Source of the DNA: an uncultured Methylomonas sp. | Lineage (GTDB): Bacteria > Pseudomonadota > Gammaproteobacteria > Methylococcales > Methylomonadaceae | Assembly: GCA_936941155.1 (NCBI GenBank) | Contig: CAKZJE010000106.1 | Location: 1-64,000, forward strand | DNA length: 64,000 nucleotides | Direction: 5' to 3' | Part shown: in pieces, positions 32,787-40,780 of the stretch | How positions within the stretch are numbered: the first letter of the stretch is position 1 | Layout: each line of letters opens with the position of its first letter | Notes under the pieces: generated by a model | Databases searched by the model: none | Told to the model about the DNA's origin: nothing | The model's input: the letters and a program-made list of their open reading frames with translations, nothing else | Position numbers and translations under genes: made by a program

Positions 32787-34747
32787 TAGACACACTCGGT
32801 GAATATTTTTTAGCTCTTTCCAGACATAAAAAAATAGCGATTCTGATTGGCACAGATGTCTTTTTTTCCTTGTTTTCCCTATGGGCGGCTTTATCCTTGC
32901 GGCTGGGCGAGTTTTATCAACCGGCAGGGCGCATGTATTATGTTTTTGTTGCCGCGCCGATTATCGTAGTTCCCATTTTCATTCGCTTAGGATTGTATCG
33001 CGCCATTATTCGTTACATCGGAGTTCGCGCGTTAGGCACAATCATTCAAGCGACCTCGTTATACGCCTTAATATTTGCCGCTTTCGTATTTCATTTAGGC
33101 TCAATCGGCGTTTTTCCACGCACCGTTCCCGCGTTAAATTGGATGATTATGCTGTTGCTAGTTGGCAGCAGCCGCTTTTTAGCGCGTTGGTGGTTAAGCG
33201 ACAGTTATTTTCGGATTGTTGGTCAATACGGCAATCGCGATTACGGCAGAAAAAACGTGGTGATTTATGGCGCGGGCAATGCAGGCGTACAGCTGGCTTC
33301 AGCCTTAATACACGGGCGCGAATTTAAAGCGGTCGCTTTTATTGATGATGATGTGTTGCTGCAAAAACAAAAAATCAATGATTTAAGAATTTACAGTTTA
33401 GCCTCTTTAACTTTTTTGATTGATCGCTACAAAATCACCGATGTTTTGCTGGCGATTCCCTCTGTGAGCCACGCGCGGCGGTCTGAGATTATTCGCGTAT
33501 TAGAAACCTATCCGATTCATGTGCGCAGTATTCCGGGCATTAATGAAATCGCTAACGGTAAAATCAGTTTTGATGCGGTGCAAGAGGTTGATATTGCTGA
33601 TTTATTAGGGCGCGATTGCGTGCCGCCGAATTTGGATTTACTACACGCAAATATTTCTGGCAAAGTTGTGATGGTGACGGGCGCGGGTGGTTCGATTGGT
33701 TCAGAATTGTGCAGGCAAATTATTTTGCATAAACCTGTGTGTTTGGTGTTATTTGAACTGAGTGAATTTCAGTTGTATAGCATTCATCAAACCTTAACCA
33801 ACATGACAGCCAGTCCTTTGGAGGACTGGCAGTCATCTGGCTCGCCACTGAGAATTATCCCCATTTTAGGTTCAATTACGAATCAAGAGCGTGTTGAGCA
33901 AGTGTGTCGCGCATTTAAAGTGCAAACGATTTATCACGCGGCTGCTTATAAACATGTGCCGTTAGTCGAACAAAATCCCGGTGAGGCAATTTCTAATAAT
34001 ATTTTTGGCACGTTACGCTTAGCGCAAGCGGCAATCATCACCAAGGTGGAAACGTTTGTGCTGATTTCCACCGATAAAGCAGTGCGTCCTACGAATACGA
34101 TGGGCGCGACCAAACGTTTTGCCGAGTTGATTTTGCAAGCTTTGAGTTTAGATGCCAGCTTGTGTCAAAAAACTCGCTTCACAATGGTGCGTTTTGGTAA
34201 CGTTTTAGGCTCTTCTGGTTCAGTTGTGCCGTTGTTTCGGCAACAAATTGCGAAAGGCGGCCCCGTTACTGTTACCGATGCGCGGATTATTCGCTATTTT
34301 ATGACGATTCCTGAAGCGGCTGAATTGGTGATACAAGCAGGCGCAATGGGGCAGGGCGGTGATGTGTTTGTGCTGGATATGGGCGAGCCGGTGCGGATTG
34401 TGGATTTAGCTAAACGGATGATTCGCTTGAGTGGTTTTGATGTGAAAAGTAATGAGCAGCCCAACGGCGATATTGAAATTATTTATACGGGTTTGCGTCC
34501 GGGCGAAAAATTATATGAAGAATTATTAATTGGCGATAACGTTTCGGAAACTTGCCATGAAAAAATTATGCGGGCGCAAGAGACGGTAATTGCTTGGGAA
34601 AATCTGGCGTTGTTATTAACTGATTTAGAACAAGCGTTAAATCAAACAGATTTTGAAGCGGTGAGAGTGATTTTAAAACAAGCGGTGACAGGATTTGTGC
34701 CGCAATGTGCGGTGGTGGATGAGGTGAGTTTGGCGTTAAAGGATTAG
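32783..34747 (+). CDS. UDP-sugar 4,6-dehydratase (WbpM/CapD type) with palindrome insertion
   Basis: A 654-residue membrane-anchored nucleotide-sugar dehydratase. Four N-terminal membrane helices (about 20-130) precede a first Rossmann domain (VVIYGAGNAGVQLASAL) and the catalytic SDR domain (VVMVTGAGGSIGSELC near 297, LISTDKAVRPTNTMGATKR near 435 with Met in place of the usual Tyr, as in WbpM). Residues 341-353 (MTASPLEDWQSSG) are encoded by palindrome copy C and lie between IHQTLTN and RIIPILGS, where relatives have a short loop. It probably converts UDP-GlcNAc to its 4-keto-6-deoxy form for O-antigen sugars (family knowledge). Confidence 0.9.
   Translation: MIDTLGEYFLALSRHKKIAILIGTDVFFSLFSLWAALSLRLGEFYQPAGRMYYVFVAAPIIVVPIFIRLGLYRAIIRYIGVRALGTIIQATSLYALIFAAFVFHLGSIGVFPRTVPALNWMIMLLLVGSSRFLARWWLSDSYFRIVGQYGNRDYGRKNVVIYGAGNAGVQLASALIHGREFKAVAFIDDDVLLQKQKINDLRIYSLASLTFLIDRYKITDVLLAIPSVSHARRSEIIRVLETYPIHVRSIPGINEIANGKISFDAVQEVDIADLLGRDCVPPNLDLLHANISGKVVMVTGAGGSIGSELCRQIILHKPVCLVLFELSEFQLYSIHQTLTNMTASPLEDWQSSGSPLRIIPILGSITNQERVEQVCRAFKVQTIYHAAAYKHVPLVEQNPGEAISNNIFGTLRLAQAAIITKVETFVLISTDKAVRPTNTMGATKRFAELILQALSLDASLCQKTRFTMVRFGNVLGSSGSVVPLFRQQIAKGGPVTVTDARIIRYFMTIPEAAELVIQAGAMGQGGDVFVLDMGEPVRIVDLAKRMIRLSGFDVKSNEQPNGDIEIIYTGLRPGEKLYEELLIGDNVSETCHEKIMRAQETVIAWENLALLLTDLEQALNQTDFEAVRVILKQAVTGFVPQCAVVDEVSLALKD
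33803..33836 (+). repeat. Dispersed palindrome, family 1, copy C (inside coding sequence)
   Basis: Arms ATGACAGCCAGTCC / GGACTGGCAGTCAT with one mismatch around TTTGGA. It starts exactly on codon 341 of the WbpM-like gene and is read Met-Thr-Ala-Ser-Pro-Leu-Glu-Asp-Trp-Gln-Ser. Confidence 0.92.
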
Positions 34748-34806
34748 CTCATAAGGTCACTGCCATTAAGTTAAGAGTTTATTCGTTATTTTTCAATAAT
34801 ATATTT

Positions 34807-34860
34807 GTAGGCTGGGTTAGCTGCTTTTTTCGATAGAAAAAATAGCGTAACCCAGCTTAC
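34807..34860. repeat. Inverted repeat GTAGGCTGGGTTAG / GTAACCCAGCTTAC
   Basis: A 54-base inverted repeat of the common TAGGCTGGGTTA...TAACCCAGC type between the convergent wbpM-like and emrB-like genes. Only an A-rich and T-rich loop lies between the arms. It could also end transcripts from both sides. Confidence 0.65.
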
Positions 34861-34936
34861 ATTCTATCAATTTGATTATTAATATTTTTTTGATTTCATC
34901 TGCTTAAACGTATCGCTACAATGAAATCAAAGCCAA

Positions 34937-36505
34937 TTATTCCAGAATAACGCCTTCCTGCTTTTCCACTTTCCGCAAAAATGGCGCAATCAATACTGAA
35001 CTTACAAAAATCAGCGCGATAATTTGAAACATATTATTAAATGTCATCACCATCGCTTCGCGCTTCGCAATGCTTGTTATCGCCTTTAACGCAGCTAATT
35101 GCGGTTGCGCCACGCCGTTTTGCGCCATTTTTTCGGTTAAACCATACAACATCGTTTGCACTTGATAATTGCTGGCGGTAATGGATTGGCGCAACGCCGC
35201 ATAGTGGGTTTTATCATAAAAAGTAATCAAGGTATTCGACACCGCCAAACCCAGTGCGCCGCCCAAATTACGCATTAAATTATACAAACCGCTGGCATTT
35301 TTCACTTCTTCAACAGGCAACAATCCCAGTGTTAGCGTATTAATCGGCACAAAGCACAGCATTAACGCCGTGCCGCGAATCGCTTGCGGCACAAAAAATT
35401 CCCAATACGCCGATTCGACAGTTAATTGCGAATTCATCCACGAACCTAATGCAAACAACGTAAAGCCAATCGACAACATCCAGCGCAAATCCATTTTCTT
35501 TTCCATTGGCCCTGCAATAAAGGCGGATAGCAATTGAAACAAGCCGACAACCATTAAATACACGCCAATTTGCAAGCTGTTTAAGCCTTTTACGCCTGCC
35601 AGAAATAACGGCGTTAAATAAATAATCGTATATAAACCAATCCCTAAGACAAAGCTATACCAGCAACCAACTGCAAAATTGAAATTGCGAAAAGCGTGTA
35701 GGTCGATAATCGGATGCGGATTTTTCAATTCCCAAATCAACATCGCAATCCCGCTAATCACTGCCACAATCGTTAAAGAAACAATCAGATGATCTTCAAA
35801 CCATTGTTTTTTCGCGCCTTCTTCCAGCACATATTGCAAACAGCCTAAGAAAATAGTGATAAGTCCGATACCGATAAAATCAATTTTTTTCAGCAATCCC
35901 CATTCCGGTTTGTCGATGTCTACAAATGTCCAAACCGCAATGCTGACTAAAATGCCCGGAATAATGTTGATTAAAAACAGAATTTGCCAGTTGTAAGCGT
36001 CGGTTAAATAGCCGCCTAATACGGGGCCGACGGTGGGGGCGATGGTGACAATCAAACCGAGTACGATTCCCATTCCTGCTTGTAAGCGCGGCGGGAATAA
36101 AATAAAAATAACGGTGAAAGTCATCGGAATCATTGCGCCGCCTAGAAAGCCTTGCAGACAGCGAAATACAATCATGGAGGGCAAATTCCATGCAAAGGCA
36201 CAGGCGAGACTGGCAAGCGTAAATCCGCCGACTGAAATAACGTATAGATAGCGGGTGGAAAAGACTCGCCCCAGCCAGCCGGATAGTGGAATGATGATGA
36301 CTTCGGCGATTAAATAGGAGGTTTGCACCCACGCAATTTCATCTTGCGAGGCGGAAAGTCCGGCTTGAATTTGGGTGATGGAGCTGGCGACAATTTGAAT
36401 GTCTAAAACTGCCATAAATACGCCGACTGCCATGCTGAAAAAACCGAGCCAGTCGCCGGTGGAGAGTTGGCGTTCTTCGGGTGGGGTGGTAATGACCGCG
36501 CTCAT
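34937..36505 (-). CDS. DHA2-family multidrug efflux permease (EmrB-like)
   Basis: A 522-residue major facilitator with about 14 membrane segments. Family marks are QIVASSITQIQAGLSASQDE, IAWVQTSYLIAEVIIIPLSG and the motif C-like GPVLGGYLTDAYNWQILFLI (given in parts). It would export drugs across the inner membrane with the EmrA-like adaptor (39.0 kb) and the TolC-like channel (40.8 kb). Its ATG directly abuts the stop of the TOPRIM gene, so it appears to be expressed from the upstream ATPase/TOPRIM transcript, an unusual arrangement. Confidence 0.9.
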   Translation of the reverse strand: MSAVITTPPEERQLSTGDWLGFFSMAVGVFMAVLDIQIVASSITQIQAGLSASQDEIAWVQTSYLIAEVIIIPLSGWLGRVFSTRYLYVISVGGFTLASLACAFAWNLPSMIVFRCLQGFLGGAMIPMTFTVIFILFPPRLQAGMGIVLGLIVTIAPTVGPVLGGYLTDAYNWQILFLINIIPGILVSIAVWTFVDIDKPEWGLLKKIDFIGIGLITIFLGCLQYVLEEGAKKQWFEDHLIVSLTIVAVISGIAMLIWELKNPHPIIDLHAFRNFNFAVGCWYSFVLGIGLYTIIYLTPLFLAGVKGLNSLQIGVYLMVVGLFQLLSAFIAGPMEKKMDLRWMLSIGFTLFALGSWMNSQLTVESAYWEFFVPQAIRGTALMLCFVPINTLTLGLLPVEEVKNASGLYNLMRNLGGALGLAVSNTLITFYDKTHYAALRQSITASNYQVQTMLYGLTEKMAQNGVAQPQLAALKAITSIAKREAMVMTFNNMFQIIALIFVSSVLIAPFLRKVEKQEGVILE

Positions 36506-37219
36506 TTAGGCAAACACCTGTTTTAACCAGTTTTGTAATTCTTGGAATAAAGCATAGTCGGTATTAAGTAAGCCATCGTAAACTGTCCAATAGACTCCAT
36601 GTCCTGGTGGTTTTTGCCAAGCTAACCATGTAGCAACTTCAGCTTTTGTTTTATCAGTAGGGTTAAATTTCTTTTCTGGTAAATTCTCTACAATTTGAAC
36701 CGCATGACGAAATAACGCTTCATTTTCTTGAATACAAAATTTAATAAAATCCTCTAATTCTCCATTCGCCTGATTATTTGGCATAATCCATAAACCAAAT
36801 TTCGCATCTTCTTCCTGATGTTTAAAAATTAGACCATTGTTATCATTTTCAGCTAAATAAAAATTAAATTTTGCAGCTTTTTCCTTAACTTGATTTAAAG
36901 TTTCTTCAAAACCATTTATTTTATTATTTCCATAATCGGCATCAACAATAGCAGCTAGTTTTTTAGTTGCTGCATCTTGATTGGTTAATTCAGGAAGTAA
37001 ATCTTCTAGTAAATTTAAAACACCTTGTTTTCGGTTATACAACCATTCTTCATAATCTTGTTGATAATCTTTAGGTGGACAAACTTTAACTTCTTGCGGT
37101 TTAATTTTAGGTAATTCATTTAGTTCTAATTTACAAATTTGCTCAAGAAAACCTCTATCCGTTTCTGATTCAACTAATAATATATGACTATGATTTACTT
37201 TCTTTGAAATTCTAGCCAT
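36506..37219 (-). CDS. TOPRIM-like protein (DUF3226/DUF4435-like), partner of an AAA ATPase
   Basis: A 237-residue protein. The TOPRIM pattern is seen as HILLVESETDRGFLEQI (E17) and AAIVDADYGNN (D93, D95), followed by an ELEDF motif typical of DUF3226. No signal peptide or membrane segment. It starts two bases after the ATPase stop, so the two proteins are likely a complex. ATPase plus TOPRIM pairs occur in several antiphage systems (OLD-like, PARIS AriA/AriB). This TOPRIM protein could be the nuclease effector (inference). Confidence 0.72.
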   Translation of the reverse strand: MARISKKVNHSHILLVESETDRGFLEQICKLELNELPKIKPQEVKVCPPKDYQQDYEEWLYNRKQGVLNLLEDLLPELTNQDAATKKLAAIVDADYGNNKINGFEETLNQVKEKAAKFNFYLAENDNNGLIFKHQEEDAKFGLWIMPNNQANGELEDFIKFCIQENEALFRHAVQIVENLPEKKFNPTDKTKAEVATWLAWQKPPGHGVYWTVYDGLLNTDYALFQELQNWLKQVFA

Positions 37220-37221
37220 GA

Positions 37222-38154
37222 TTAGCGCACCTCAATATCAGATTCTGTCATTCTACTGAGTTTTTCTTTATCAAAAACCGTAGCAATCACTTGGTCTTTA
37301 TTGCTATTTAAGGCACTTCTGCCCATCCGAAATAAAACCGCTTCGATGTTTTCTTTTTCCATTGCAATTGCGTTAAAACTTCTTACACAATCCCAGCTAT
37401 GTGTGGTCGCAAAAACCTGAATATCTAATTTCTCTGCCATTTCAAACAACAACCGCCAAACGTTTTCCTGCACGCTGTAATGCAAACCGTTTTCAAATTC
37501 GTCAATTAATAAAAAACCGCCTTGTGCAGAAACTAATTTAATCGCAATTTGCAAAATTCGTAACATGCCATCGCCGAGGCTTTTTAACGGCACAGGTTTG
37601 GATAAATTGGCTAATTTTACTTTCACCCAGCGTTTGGAATCATCCCAATCAAAAGCAAGACGTTTAAAATCAGGCAAAATGATTTGTAAGGCTTGTATAA
37701 TAATTTCTTCATTATCGGTTAAATTAATTGCATTCCATCCACGCTCTAGTTCATCCATTGAAATAAATTGTGTAGGAATAAATCCGCAAGGAGTTGTTTC
37801 ATTTTTCATTGACTGATGAGTAGCTAAAATTCCGTCATTTATTACAATAAATTTTTCACATTCTTCAAACTCTGCAATAAAAATTTTTTTATTAAAATAT
37901 TGCCTATCAGTAAATAACTCTTCATAAGAGAACTCTATTTCATCTAGCTCATATGCTTTTATTATTTCATCATGATTTTCAGCAATATTTATCATTAATT
38001 CACGATTAGCATTCCCCGCATAAATCCTCAACGCCTCCAAAACCGTACTTTTCCCTGAATTATTCTTCCCAACAATCAAATTTACCCGTCCCAATTTTTC
38101 AACAGTAAAATCTTCCAACATCCGAAAATTTTTAATCACCAATGAATTAAGCAT
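37222..38154 (-). CDS. AAA (ABC/OLD-like) ATPase, partner of the TOPRIM protein
   Basis: A 310-residue ATPase of the AAA_15/AAA_21 group. The N-terminus MLNSLVIKNFRMLEDFTVEK leads to Walker A VGKNNSGKST (28-37). Walker B is GGFLLIDEFENGLHYSVQEN near 215, and ATTHSWDCVRSF near 250 is the switch region. The middle part (residues 60-180) is variable, as expected for a sensing insert. It is smaller than typical OLD proteins and lacks their own TOPRIM domain, which the next gene supplies. Together they form a two-gene module lying between the emrA and emrB genes. Confidence 0.82.
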   Translation of the reverse strand: MLNSLVIKNFRMLEDFTVEKLGRVNLIVGKNNSGKSTVLEALRIYAGNANRELMINIAENHDEIIKAYELDEIEFSYEELFTDRQYFNKKIFIAEFEECEKFIVINDGILATHQSMKNETTPCGFIPTQFISMDELERGWNAINLTDNEEIIIQALQIILPDFKRLAFDWDDSKRWVKVKLANLSKPVPLKSLGDGMLRILQIAIKLVSAQGGFLLIDEFENGLHYSVQENVWRLLFEMAEKLDIQVFATTHSWDCVRSFNAIAMEKENIEAVLFRMGRSALNSNKDQVIATVFDKEKLSRMTESDIEVR

Positions 38155-38222
38155 AACAATTCCCTAAAAAATACTATTTTAAATCTGACAGGTTTTTATT
38201 CACTAAAACTTATATATCGTCG

Positions 38223-38250
38223 GTAGAGACGCAACATTTTGCGTCTCTAC
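38223..38250. repeat. AGAGACGC hairpin, copy 1
   Basis: Perfect arms GTAGAGACGCAA / TTGCGTCTCTAC around CATT, between the ATPase and secreted protein genes. A second copy is at 42151. Hairpins of this type are common in cyanobacterial and some proteobacterial genomes. Confidence 0.85.
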
Positions 38251-38287
38251 GCTTTTCAAATAAAACGAGGTTTATTTAAGCTCAAAA

Positions 38288-38926
38288 TTACTTAGGCGCA
38301 ACCCACTCTCTAAACCCTAACGCAATAGCCGCCGTTAAATCAGTTGCGGCAATTTCATACACATTCAAATTCCCTGAATTAACTCCACACAAAGTAACGC
38401 GAATAACCCCGTCATTTTCTTTGCTCGCACTATACACAGTGATTCCACCTAATTCGGTTTGCATATCCGCAAGCGCAACACCATTGTTTTCACATTGCAA
38501 ACCACCATCAGGTTTAGCCACTTGTACCGTAGCAGGCTTGCTAACTAAAGGCGTACACGTTGCAACACGATTAACGTTATAGGCTGTAGTGCTAGGGTCT
38601 GGTTTCACATTTTTTAATTGTCTAACAAATTTTTCAAACGCTGGGCTAGTTGGTTGGTTCGTTGGTCTATCTTCAACACACGCAGAAAAACCGCCTTCAC
38701 GCCCGTATCCCAGCACAATAAATTTGTCGATAACAGAATCAGCCACCGCATTGCCAATTAAGCGACGAACTTTTTTATACGCACCAGCATCCACGCCGGG
38801 CCCAATACCACCGATAGAAATCTCTATTGCGTGGCGCGTTTCTAAAACAGGTAGTGATTTAGCAAACAAACTTGAACTACTGAACACAGCAGCTGTCATT
38901 GCTATTAATAAGAAAAAGTTTTTCAT
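38288..38926 (-). CDS. Secreted protein of unknown function
   Basis: A 212-residue protein with a clear signal peptide (FFLLIAMTAAVFSSSSLFA, cleavage near residue 22). The mature part has five cysteines (in FSACVED, VATCTPL, GLQCENN and TLCGVNS) and no family I can name. It lies between the emrA-like gene and the ATPase/TOPRIM pair on the same strand. It probably is a periplasmic protein and not part of the efflux pump. Confidence 0.65.
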   Translation of the reverse strand: MKNFFLLIAMTAAVFSSSSLFAKSLPVLETRHAIEISIGGIGPGVDAGAYKKVRRLIGNAVADSVIDKFIVLGYGREGGFSACVEDRPTNQPTSPAFEKFVRQLKNVKPDPSTTAYNVNRVATCTPLVSKPATVQVAKPDGGLQCENNGVALADMQTELGGITVYSASKENDGVIRVTLCGVNSGNLNVYEIAATDLTAAIALGFREWVAPK

Positions 38927-39023
38927 AGTTGTACTCCAAAAAGTTAGTGAGGCTTTATTTTAGCCTTTTTTACACACAAAGCTAATAAAAACAATTACCT
39001 AAAAAATGATAGATTAAAAGGAG

Positions 39024-40040
39024 TTACTGCACTTTCACTTTCACTTCAGCCGAAAAACCCGCTTTTAATAAACTTACATCCGCGCCTTTATCAAAAACAA
39101 TTTTCACTGGCACGCGCTGCACAATTTTGGTGAAATTTCCGGTCGCATTTTCAGGTGGCAAAATACTAAATTCAGAACCACTCGCGGGCGAAATACTTTG
39201 CACCGTACCGCTTAATTTTAACTCAGGAAACGCATCCACCTTGATTTCCACTGGCTGCCCTACCCGCATTTTATCCAGCTGACTTTCCTTAAAATTCGCT
39301 TCAATCCAAATATTTTTATTTTCCACCAAATGTGCCAGCGTTAAGCCAGGACGCACTAATTGCCCTAACTGCACACCGCGATTGCCAATAATTCCATCTA
39401 TCGGCGCGCGCACTTGCGTATATTCCAAATCCATTTTTGCCAAAGCTAACGTGGCTTGCGCATTTTTCAACCGCGCTTCCACTTCCGTCATTTCCACATC
39501 AAACGTGGAAAGCTGCTTTTGTTGCGCGGCAAACGTAGCTTGTTGACCTTGCAATTCTGCTGCGGCTTGTTTGGATTGCGCTTTAATCGCATCCAACATT
39601 TGCGCAGGCGCAGAACCACGTTGCGTTAAAGCCGTCATACGTTGAACATCTTTTGCAAACGGATCAAGTTTGGCTTGTGCCGCAGCAATATTGGCTTGCG
39701 CCGCGCCTAAATGCGCTTGTTGCGTACCTTTCATAGCTTGCAAACGTTTTTTGTAAGCCTCAGCCTCTTCAATCACCGCCTCTGCTTGTAACACTTTCGC
39801 TTGATAATCACGGCTTTCAATTGCAATTAACAAATCACCTTTTTTCACCACTTGATTGTCATTAATCAACAATTGCGTGACATAGCCCGACACTTTTGGA
39901 CTGAGAAGCAACATATTTGCTTTCAAGTAAGCATCATCTGTGGATTCGTATTTTTGCCGCTCCAGCAACCACGAACTTAACCAAACACCTAAGCCAATCA
40001 CCACAGCCAAAATCAAAAAAACAGGAATAAAACGTTTCAT
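39024..40040 (-). CDS. EmrA-like periplasmic adaptor of a multidrug efflux pump
   Basis: A 338-residue membrane fusion protein with one N-terminal anchor (FIPVFLILAVVIGLGVWLSS), the ESTDDAYLKANMLLLSPKVS lipoyl half, a coiled coil (about 80-195), VRAPIDGIIGNRGVQLGQLV, and a beta-barrel. The TDDAY motif is typical of EmrA. It would join the EmrB-like permease to the TolC-like channel. It is divergent from tetR across a palindromic operator and separated from its emrB partner by three accessory genes. Confidence 0.9.
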   Translation of the reverse strand: MKRFIPVFLILAVVIGLGVWLSSWLLERQKYESTDDAYLKANMLLLSPKVSGYVTQLLINDNQVVKKGDLLIAIESRDYQAKVLQAEAVIEEAEAYKKRLQAMKGTQQAHLGAAQANIAAAQAKLDPFAKDVQRMTALTQRGSAPAQMLDAIKAQSKQAAAELQGQQATFAAQQKQLSTFDVEMTEVEARLKNAQATLALAKMDLEYTQVRAPIDGIIGNRGVQLGQLVRPGLTLAHLVENKNIWIEANFKESQLDKMRVGQPVEIKVDAFPELKLSGTVQSISPASGSEFSILPPENATGNFTKIVQRVPVKIVFDKGADVSLLKAGFSAEVKVKVQ

Positions 40041-40052
40041 AGATACCCTTGC

Positions 40053-40073
40053 TAAACTAAACGGTTTGGTTTA
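40053..40073. promoter_or_regulatory. Probable TetR operator between emrA-like and tetR genes
   Basis: Near-perfect palindrome TAAACTAAAC-G-GTTTGGTTTA (one mismatch) in the 74-base divergent spacer. Size and position fit a TetR dimer site that represses emrA and autoregulates tetR-tolC. Confidence 0.75.
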
Positions 40074-40114
40074 TTCTAACTTATCTTTTTATTTTAGCAA
40101 CTGTTCTTTCTAAA

Positions 40115-40780
40115 ATGCCTTCAGAACTTAATAATGATGCCGACCCAATGACTGCCAGTCCTTCAAAGGACTGGCAGTCATGCGATTCCAAACGACAGGC
40201 GATTGTAGCCGGAGCGACACGCATGTTTTTAGCTCATGGCTTTCGACAAGTGAGTATGGATAAAATTGCCGCTGCCGCGCCGGTTTCCAAAGCGACTTTA
40301 TACAATTATTTTGATAGCAAAAACGCGCTGTTAGCTGAGGTAATTCTGCAATTGTGTAGTTCTTTGCAAGAAACCATGCAGCAAGCGGTGTTGGAAGTGA
40401 ATCATGTTGAATTGAATTTGAAAAAAATTGCGCAGTCGTTTGTGGATTTGATTTTCAGTCAAGACGCGCTAGGTTTATACCGTTTGATGATTTCTGAAAG
40501 CCGTGATTTTCCCGGATTAGGCGAGTTAGTTTATCAAAGCAGTGCGCAAACCATTTTGCCGCAATTGGAAAACTATTTGCAGCAACTCAATAGCAGTGGT
40601 TGTTTTCACATTGATAATCCAGAGTTTGCAGCAGATGCGTTTTTTAGTTTGTTAAAAGGCGACAGACATTTTCAATGTTTATTAGGCACAAAGCCTTTGC
40701 CGTCTGCGGAAGAAAAACAAACATTAATTAATCAAGCTGTTGAGTTTTATTTGCGAGGAATCCTTCATGCCACTGTCTAA
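40115..40780 (+). CDS. TetR-family repressor of the efflux locus
   Basis: A 221-residue regulator. The helix-turn-helix is AHGFRQVSMDKIAAAAPVSK, followed by ATLYNYFDSKNALLAEV (given in parts). The C-terminal domain is a ligand-binding helical bundle (IMISESRDFPGL-like LMISESRDFPGLGELV). The N-terminus is odd: codons 12-22 (MTASPSKDWQS) are encoded by palindrome copy D. Start could be the ATG at 40115 or the ATG inside the palindrome at 40148. It is divergent from emrA and overlaps the tolC-like gene by 14 bases. Confidence 0.9.
   Translation: MPSELNNDADPMTASPSKDWQSCDSKRQAIVAGATRMFLAHGFRQVSMDKIAAAAPVSKATLYNYFDSKNALLAEVILQLCSSLQETMQQAVLEVNHVELNLKKIAQSFVDLIFSQDALGLYRLMISESRDFPGLGELVYQSSAQTILPQLENYLQQLNSSGCFHIDNPEFAADAFFSLLKGDRHFQCLLGTKPLPSAEEKQTLINQAVEFYLRGILHATV
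40148..40181 (+). repeat. Dispersed palindrome, family 1, copy D (inside tetR)
   Basis: Perfect arms ATGACTGCCAGTCC / GGACTGGCAGTCAT around TTCAAA. It starts exactly on codon 12 of tetR and is read in the same frame as copy C (MTASP...DWQS). Confidence 0.93.

Noticed and set aside
40740-40766. Earlier start for the TolC-like efflux channel
   Set aside because: It would place charged residues before the signal peptide; the ATG at 40767 has a better ribosome site.
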